A DNA stretch of 30,447 bases, taken from assembly GCA_965369635.1 (NCBI GenBank), contig CBDURC010000010.1, positions 1 through 30,447 on the forward strand, read 5' to 3'. This document shows, one piece after another, positions 25,424 to 30,447 of this stretch. Within the stretch, counting starts at the first letter, position 1; every line of letters begins with the position of its first letter. Origin of the DNA: UBA3071 sp965369635 (GTDB taxonomy: Bacteria > Chloroflexota > Anaerolineae > UBA3071). Below the pieces are notes generated by a model. That model ran no database searches, was not told the origin of the DNA, and worked only from the letters and a program-made list of their open reading frames with translations. A program made the translations under genes and the position numbers.

Positions 25424-27726
25424 CTCAGCACGTGGGGCAGGAAGCTCTGATGCACATCGCCCGTCACCACAACCTCCAGAAGCGGGATGGCATCATCGGC
25501 CAGCCGCTCCCCGGTGACGCCAAAAGCGGCTAGCCGCTCGCCTCCCTGCAGCCGATACAGCCCCACCTTCAACTGATACGCGCCAGTGGGCAAGCTCCAG
25601 GGCAAGTTCAACAACCGCTCGTCCTGAACCATCTCACCGGCGGCCCATAGATCCGTCGGGTACCAGCCATAGCGAGGCGGGCCATCCTGCCCGAAGACGA
25701 AATGACCTTGGGCATCCCACAAATGCACGAAGACAGTGTAGTCACCCTCCACCGGCTCCTCGGCTTGCCAATAGAGGGTGAGCGGCAGAACCCGGCCCAA
25801 TGAGCCGCCAATCACTCCCCCGTCGTAGCCCACCAGGGCAATACGGCCGCCTCCTGGCTCCTCCAGCGTGTACTGCACCGGCATCTGCGCGCGGTAGCTT
25901 GGTCGTTCTTCCGCGCGCAGTGGCAGCCTCCCGAACAGCGCTCGCTCCCCCACGGGGTGACCCTGCGGATCGCTCACGGGCAGATGGGCTTGCTCCTCGT
26001 CGTCCACGAAAAGCGTCACGGCCACCTGGCCGCGGGTCGGCACTGGCATATCCTCGACGATCCGCAGCCAGTGGGTCTCGCGGAACATGTCCCCAGGCAG
26101 CCAGAGGCTGGTGGCGAAGTTGCCGCCGCCGGGGTAGTGATTCCGGCTGCCATACGACTGTTCGCCCGCACCCAGCAGATGCACGCCGACGGTGTAGTTT
26201 CGGTCCATTGGCGCCAGCGCCCGCCACCACAGGGTGACCGCCAGCCCTTCGCCCGGACGCACGACATCCGGCCAGAGGTCGTAGGCCACCAGTTCCGCTT
26301 TCCCGTCGAAGGTGAGCCCCAGTCGCTGCGCCCGCTCCGGCAGATCCGCCTCGGTCAGCAGGGTTGGCGCGGCATAGGCCGGACGGATGAGGCCGAGGGG
26401 CACCCAGATCGCGGCCGCCAGCGCCAGCGCACTCAATGCGGCCAGTCCCCATGATCGCACGCGACCCGGCAGCCACTGACTCAGCCCCCAGGTCAGAAGC
26501 AAAGCGACCGCGGGCAGTGCCGGCAACAGGTAGCGCCCCCGCAACAGCACACCGCCTCTGCGCAACTCCTGGTACAATGGCAGGGCAAGGAAGCAGATCC
26601 AGGCAAGCACCAGCAAACCTACGCCCAGCCAGCGCCGCGGCGTCCGCTCTCGCCACAGTCCCAGGAGCATGCCCACAGTGGCCAGCCCGCACAGCACGGC
26701 CAGGGTGGTGAAGACCCACTTCTCAGGACTCAGGTTGCCCCAGCCGAAAGAGGCCCAGAAGGTGTGGAAACCGTAGCGCAGGAGTCGCGGCACATTGCCC
26801 CAGGCCAGCCCCCGCAGCAGGCCATGCTCGGCCATCATGCGGATCTGGCGGCGGAAGCGGGGAAGCAGGTGACCGGTCGTTTGCCAGTTGCGCCAGAACC
26901 ACGCACCGACCAGCAGCGCTGCAGAGCCCAATCCCAGTGCCAGCCATCGCCAGCGCATGGGCCGCGCCTGCCCTGCCCGCCATGCTCGCCACAGGCCAAT
27001 AGCGAGGGCGATCACAGCCAGGGGCAGCAAGGCCAAAGCCGTGTACTTGGTCAGCACGGCCAGCACGGTACACAACCCCAGGCCCAGCAGGGTCCGTCCG
27101 TCGGGTGGTTCCAACATCACTCGGACCCCGCAATAGAGCGCCCAACCACCCAGAGCGCTGACCAGCACATCATTGGTGATGACGCTGTTGATGGACAAGA
27201 ACTGGGGGGCAAAGGCATGAAGCGCCAAGGCCCCCAGAGCCAAAACGGGATCGTCCGGCCAGAGAAACCGCGCCAGCAGGTAGGTAGCGACACAGCCCAG
27301 CGTGCCCATCAGCGTGGACATGAGCCGGGCCAGATGGGCTGCCAGCACGGTGCCCTGCCAGGGGAACCGCTCAACCTGCGGGTCGTGGATGGCAAAGTTG
27401 ACACCGCCCTCGCCGGTGCCGCGGCTGGCGTAGGGGTTGACCACCGGCACGAGGTCGTCGCTGGTGTCCACGGCCATGACTGGCAGCGCGGCCAGGACGT
27501 AGTAGAGGGGCGGTTGTGTGGCCTCGTCGTACCGATACTCTTCCGTCAGTCGCTGTCCGGGCGGCGGCAGTGCCCGATTGCGGGCCACGTATTCCACGAA
27601 CTTGTAGTGCGCCCATTCGTCGTGCGCCTCCCAGAGAGGCACGATGACGCTATAGAGCACGCTCAGCGCCAGGTGGACTAGCAGGATGACGACGGCCCAC
27701 CGGTGGTATCTGTCCTTCGGGCCCAT
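25420..27726 (-). CDS. GT-C membrane glycosyltransferase with C-terminal tandem beta domains
   Basis: The 768-aa protein has an N-terminal membrane half (about 10-455). Its first periplasmic loop motif, WEAHDEWAHYKFVEYVA, parallels the acidic loop of the next gene. Several hydrophobic helices follow, ending near GRYLLPALPAVALLL. The soluble C-terminal half (about 470-768) holds two related modules: VAYDLWPDVVRPGEGLAVTL with NYTVGVHLLG, and LVGYDGGVIGGSLGRVLPLT with DYTVFVHLWD, followed by YGWYPTDLW and LPTGAYQLKVGLYRL. Such tails recur, as I recall, on Chloroflexota GT-C proteins and have no assigned role; they may bind glycan. The gene is first in the operon from the 27806-27834 promoter. 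Its ribosome-binding site is weak. Confidence 0.85.
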   Translation of the reverse strand: MGPKDRYHRWAVVILLVHLALSVLYSVIVPLWEAHDEWAHYKFVEYVARNRALPPPGQRLTEEYRYDEATQPPLYYVLAALPVMAVDTSDDLVPVVNPYASRGTGEGGVNFAIHDPQVERFPWQGTVLAAHLARLMSTLMGTLGCVATYLLARFLWPDDPVLALGALALHAFAPQFLSINSVITNDVLVSALGGWALYCGVRVMLEPPDGRTLLGLGLCTVLAVLTKYTALALLPLAVIALAIGLWRAWRAGQARPMRWRWLALGLGSAALLVGAWFWRNWQTTGHLLPRFRRQIRMMAEHGLLRGLAWGNVPRLLRYGFHTFWASFGWGNLSPEKWVFTTLAVLCGLATVGMLLGLWRERTPRRWLGVGLLVLAWICFLALPLYQELRRGGVLLRGRYLLPALPAVALLLTWGLSQWLPGRVRSWGLAALSALALAAAIWVPLGLIRPAYAAPTLLTEADLPERAQRLGLTFDGKAELVAYDLWPDVVRPGEGLAVTLWWRALAPMDRNYTVGVHLLGAGEQSYGSRNHYPGGGNFATSLWLPGDMFRETHWLRIVEDMPVPTRGQVAVTLFVDDEEQAHLPVSDPQGHPVGERALFGRLPLRAEERPSYRAQMPVQYTLEEPGGGRIALVGYDGGVIGGSLGRVLPLTLYWQAEEPVEGDYTVFVHLWDAQGHFVFGQDGPPRYGWYPTDLWAAGEMVQDERLLNLPWSLPTGAYQLKVGLYRLQGGERLAAFGVTGERLADDAIPLLEVVVTGDVHQSFLPHVLR

Positions 27727-27805
27727 CAGATGCTCTCAGTTCGCAGCCCCGGCGATGTGGTGTGGCTTCCGCGTCGATCGAACCGTTCCCTGATCATAGC
27801 TTGGC

Positions 27806-27834
27806 ATTATAGCACACCCACCAAGGCCCAGCAA
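27806..27834 (-). promoter_or_regulatory. Main promoter of the polysaccharide operon
   Basis: TTGCTG (27829-27834), a 17-bp spacer and perfect TATAAT (27806-27811) lie on the minus strand, about 80 bp before the first GT-C gene and immediately after the YfhO-family stop codon (27842). The genes down to 15697 follow with overlaps or short gaps and no strong terminator, so this promoter may serve all seven. Confidence 0.72.
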
Positions 27835-27841
27835 ACCCGTG

Positions 27842-30262
27842 TCATTCCCCCTCTCTTCCACTGACCTGTCTTCGCCAAAGCCAGACCGCCCCAGTCAGCA
27901 GCGCCAAAGCTGTCACACCGCTGATGACCACCCCCAGCCGATAGCTCAGCGGCGCGTAGACGAAGCGCAACCGGACCGTCCCCGGCTCCACGGCTGCGGC
28001 ACGAAAAGCGTAGTTCACCCGCTGCACGGTCCCCTGTCCCCCACCTTCTTCCATGACCCGCCAGCCGGGGTAGAAGACCTCGCTCAGCACCAGAACCCCC
28101 GGCGCACTGGCCTCGACTTCGACCACGATCTCGTTGGGGCCGAAGGCCACGATCTCCACCTCTTCCGGGCCCGCTGCCGGAGCAAGCAGCGGGGCCTCTC
28201 CCTCCACCACGACTTCCGTCGCCGGATCGAAATCGGGCGCATGCACCGCGGCCCAGGCCGCCTCGTGATCGGGCACGCCGACCGCTTGATGTACAAGGAA
28301 GGCCCGCGGCAGCGCACTGCGGTTCCGGTAGACGTTAAGTTCCGGATCGCCATCAAAGGCCAGCTCGAACTTATCCCAATCTAGCGCCACGTCCTTCCGG
28401 GCGATCACATAGCGAGCATTGAGGAGATCATACAGCGGCGAGGAGCGGCTGCCCATACCTTCCCAATAGCGCTCGTAGTCGGCCAGCACCAGTGGATTGA
28501 CCACACCCCACACGTCGTCCAGACCGTGCAGTATCGCTGCATCCGGCTGCCAGAGCTGGTCAATCCCCGTGCGGGCGTCAATGCGGAAGCGGTCGCCATC
28601 GTTGCGCAGGAAGCTTACAATCTCTGGATGCTCGAAAGCGCCAGTGGGGTCGGTGTCCCCCAGGTCGTTGTAGGCCCCTGTGCTGGCCAGATCAAGGAAG
28701 ATCAGCACCACCGCCAGCAGGCCAAGGATGCGCGGACCCGCCCAGCCATAGCGCCGTGCCGCCAGCAGCGCCAGGCTGGCCAGCAGCAGCGCGGCGAAGA
28801 TAGCTACAGCTATGGTAGCCACGGAGATGCGTGAGAATACCTCAGGGGTCCTGTCCTGCCCCGTGATCAGGGCGAAGTAGGCCAGTGGCAGACCCACGGC
28901 ACACGTCGCGCCGGCCGCCCACGCCGACAGCCGGAAAACCCTCCGGAAAGACGCTCCCTCATCGCCGCGAGAGCGCAGCAGTGCATCAAGCCCCAGTGCC
29001 GCCAGCGCTGCCAGCCCAAAATCCATGACCAGCACCAGGCGCGATGGAGCGCGGAATTGGCCGAAGCCAGGCACCAGTCTCGTCAACCAGCCGTGGGGCA
29101 GGCTGTAGATGCCCAGAGCGATGAGGAACGTGATCACCGCCAAACCCAACAGCGCCCACACGCGGCGGGGGCGGCCTCGCATCATCGCCAGCAGTGCCAA
29201 GATCAACGGCAGCACGCCCAGATAGCCCACCTCGACCCGCGGCCACAGCCCCCAATGGAACTGCGGTCCCCGCCCGAAGAAGCCAGGGACGAGCAGCCCA
29301 ATCCACTGGGCGGGCGAAAGAGAATAGCCCACCGTCTGCTGGTAGTCCCATCCGGCGCGGGCGCTGTGGCGGATGAGTTCGAGGGCAGGGAGCAACACGA
29401 CCGCAGCCAGGAGGCCGGCAACGAGGCAACAGGTGAACAAGTAGACGAGGCGACGAGGCAACAAGGAAACGATGGAACTTGTGGCTTGCCCACTGGCTCC
29501 TTGCCTCAATACCAGATAGGTCTCCAGCACCGTGTAGAGTCCTAACGCCAAGGCGATGAAAAGCGTCACCTGCGCATGACCCGCCAGCGTAGCCACGGCC
29601 AGCAATACACCGGCAACCACTGCCCACCAGATCTCCAATCTCTGATCTCCAACACCCCGCAGGTAAGTCCAGAAGACCCAGGGCAGCCAGCTCGCCACGG
29701 CGATGAGATTCAAGTTGCCGAAGTGAGTCAGGAAGCCATCAGAGAACATGAAGGCCAGCGCCCCGGCCAGGGACGCCCAGCGACTCAACTTTGCTTCCCC
29801 CTCGCGCCAGCGGCTCAACCGCAGTAGCAGATACATCCCCGTTCCCGCCCACCAGAAGTGAAAGATGCTCAACCATTCCATGGTGAGGTAGGTCAGCGGA
29901 CGAGCCAGGAAGAAAGCAAGCACATTAACGGGGTAGAACAGACCGGCCTGAATGTCGCCGATGAACGGAGCGCCGCCATAGAGATGGGGATTCCAGAGCG
30001 GGATGATACCCTGGCGGAAGCTCTCCGCAGTGAAGCGGTAGGTGGGATAGAGAAACGAAGCCAGGTCGCCGCCGTCGGCAGGCATCCACGACCCACCCCA
30101 GATGATGCGCCAGAAAAAGCCCAGGGCGGCCAACGCCAGTACGCCAAGACTGGCCACGTCCCGGTGGTATGGCCCCGACCAGCGCCCGCGGCGATGCCCC
30201 TGCCAGGTGAGGAGGTAGCCTATCAGCCAGAGTGAGATTGAGACAATGAAGAGCGAGAGCAT
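27842..30262 (-). CDS. YfhO-family membrane protein (putative GT-C glycosyltransferase)
   Basis: This 806-aa protein is YfhO-like. Known members attach sugars to teichoic acid or lipid from polyprenyl donors in Gram-positive bacteria. The first hydrophobic segment (MLSLFIVSISLWLIGYLL) is followed by FPADGGD-like loop sequence (WMPADGGDLASFLYPTYRF) and PLWNPHLYGGAPFIGDIQAG, both YfhO landmarks. About 12 membrane segments run to near residue 540. A large outer soluble domain (about 560-775) includes NARYVIARKD and SEVFYPGWRV, and a final helix ends at RRQVSGREGE. I chose ATG 30260-30262, with AAGGGA upstream, just before the first helix. A longer frame to 30412 adds 50 residues with no membrane or signal character and crosses the likely promoter. 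Confidence 0.86.
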   Translation of the reverse strand: MLSLFIVSISLWLIGYLLTWQGHRRGRWSGPYHRDVASLGVLALAALGFFWRIIWGGSWMPADGGDLASFLYPTYRFTAESFRQGIIPLWNPHLYGGAPFIGDIQAGLFYPVNVLAFFLARPLTYLTMEWLSIFHFWWAGTGMYLLLRLSRWREGEAKLSRWASLAGALAFMFSDGFLTHFGNLNLIAVASWLPWVFWTYLRGVGDQRLEIWWAVVAGVLLAVATLAGHAQVTLFIALALGLYTVLETYLVLRQGASGQATSSIVSLLPRRLVYLFTCCLVAGLLAAVVLLPALELIRHSARAGWDYQQTVGYSLSPAQWIGLLVPGFFGRGPQFHWGLWPRVEVGYLGVLPLILALLAMMRGRPRRVWALLGLAVITFLIALGIYSLPHGWLTRLVPGFGQFRAPSRLVLVMDFGLAALAALGLDALLRSRGDEGASFRRVFRLSAWAAGATCAVGLPLAYFALITGQDRTPEVFSRISVATIAVAIFAALLLASLALLAARRYGWAGPRILGLLAVVLIFLDLASTGAYNDLGDTDPTGAFEHPEIVSFLRNDGDRFRIDARTGIDQLWQPDAAILHGLDDVWGVVNPLVLADYERYWEGMGSRSSPLYDLLNARYVIARKDVALDWDKFELAFDGDPELNVYRNRSALPRAFLVHQAVGVPDHEAAWAAVHAPDFDPATEVVVEGEAPLLAPAAGPEEVEIVAFGPNEIVVEVEASAPGVLVLSEVFYPGWRVMEEGGGQGTVQRVNYAFRAAAVEPGTVRLRFVYAPLSYRLGVVISGVTALALLTGAVWLWRRQVSGREGE
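29417..29465. repeat. Degenerate 7-9 bp tandem repeat inside the YfhO-family gene
   Basis: On the coding (minus) strand the stretch reads as successive units CTTGTTGC, CTCGTCGC, CTCGTCTA, CTTGTTCAC, CTGTTGC and CTCGTTGC. It encodes part of LPRRLVYLFTCCLVAG, at the edge of a membrane helix. It is similar in style to the other short repeats of the window but now lies inside a conserved-type gene. Confidence 0.6.
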
Positions 30263-30286
30263 GCGGTGCTGTCCCTTCGTTAGCAC

Positions 30287-30331
30287 GGTAGATTGGTCCA
30301 GAGCCCAACTTACCCAATCTGCCAATCTACC
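30287..30331 (-). repeat. Inverted repeat in the YfhO leader
   Basis: A perfect 10-bp inverted repeat, GGTAGATTGG (30287-30296) and CCAATCTACC (30322-30331), has a 25-nt loop that itself contains related CCAATCT copies. A TATACT-like -10 box on the minus strand lies at 30339-30344, so the hairpin would form at the very 5' end of the YfhO transcript. Confidence 0.5.
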
Positions 30332-30356
30332 AGTTCCCAGTATACCGACCCACCAC

Positions 30357-30385
30357 TTGCAGCGCGCTGTGGCCTGTGGTATCAT
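30357..30385 (+). promoter_or_regulatory. Promoter of the plus-strand gene at the right edge
   Basis: TTGCAG (30357-30362), a 17-bp spacer and TATCAT (30380-30385) lie on the plus strand, about 45 bp before the ATG at 30433. This makes the region between 30263 and 30432 a divergent promoter region. Confidence 0.6.
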
Positions 30386-30432
30386 ATCAGCGGTGGACGA
30401 CGAGCGACACACGAGATACGCGGAGGATAATG

Positions 30433-30447
30433 ATGAAAATCGTCAGC
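30433..30447 (+). CDS. Start of a plus-strand gene (partial, continues beyond window)
   Basis: CGGAGG at 30421-30426 is followed after six bases by ATG (30433), giving MKIVS before the window ends. An ATG three bases earlier is too close to the ribosome-binding site. The five residues would suit the N-terminal strand of a Rossmann-type enzyme (for example a sugar epimerase or glycosyltransferase), but this is too short to call. Confidence 0.6.

Noticed and set aside
30263..30412. 50-residue N-terminal extension of the YfhO-family protein
   Set aside because: The added residues have no signal or membrane character, overlap the likely promoter and inverted repeat, and have no good ribosome-binding site.

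Overview
The window looks like a chromosomal piece of a Gram-negative-type, GC-rich bacterium, most likely a member of the Chloroflexota (Anaerolineae-like). That placement is an inference. It rests on the mix of DUF2142/GT-C membrane proteins with soluble beta-domain tails, a YfhO-family protein, paired alkaline-phosphatase-superfamily proteins and many short degenerate tandem repeats, not on a 16S comparison, which I could not run. Almost every gene is on the minus strand, so the text below reads from high to low coordinates when following transcription.

Region 1 (1-2861) is the 5' part of an rRNA operon, all minus strand: three tandem sigma70-type promoters, a leader with a boxA-like element and one arm of the 16S processing stem, the complete 16S gene, the second stem arm, tRNA-Ile(GAU), a spacer with a terminator-like hairpin and a second boxA-like element, and the first ~570 nt of 23S, cut by the window edge. 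Region 2 (2858-5516) is the replication/repair operon dnaX-ybaB-recR, tightly coupled. It ends directly in the rRNA promoters: the recR stop codon lies inside the most upstream -35 hexamer.

Region 3 (5631-9671) holds a secreted four-repeat protein with its own strong promoter and terminator, a polyprenyl-phosphate sugar-1-phosphate transferase that probably starts polysaccharide assembly, and an orphan lipoprotein. Region 4 (9682-15676) has two overlapping glycosyltransferase genes, a frameshifted calcium-binding FG-GAP/ASPIC gene and a B12-binding radical SAM gene. The last two are clearly lower in GC than their surroundings and may be recent arrivals.

Region 5 (15697-27834) is a long, tightly packed polysaccharide-assembly operon read from a TATAAT promoter at 27.8 kb: two GT-C/DUF2142-type glycosyltransferases, a Wzz-like chain-length regulator, a MurJ/MviN-type flippase, and an O-antigen ligase/polymerase-like protein between two paralogous alkaline-phosphatase-superfamily hydrolases. 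Region 6 (27842-30447) is a YfhO-family membrane protein and, across a divergent promoter region, the first codons of a plus-strand gene that continues outside the window.

Taken together, regions 3-6 read as a cell-surface or exopolysaccharide locus: initiation (sugar transferase), elongation (GT4 enzymes), flipping (MurJ-like), polymerisation/ligation (O-antigen ligase-like), length control (Wzz-like) and membrane glycosyl transfer from polyprenyl donors (GT-C, YfhO). The least explained parts are the two cytoplasmic phosphohydrolase paralogs, the beta-sandwich tails and inserts on the GT-C proteins, and the tandem 7-9 bp repeats that invade both spacers and coding sequence.
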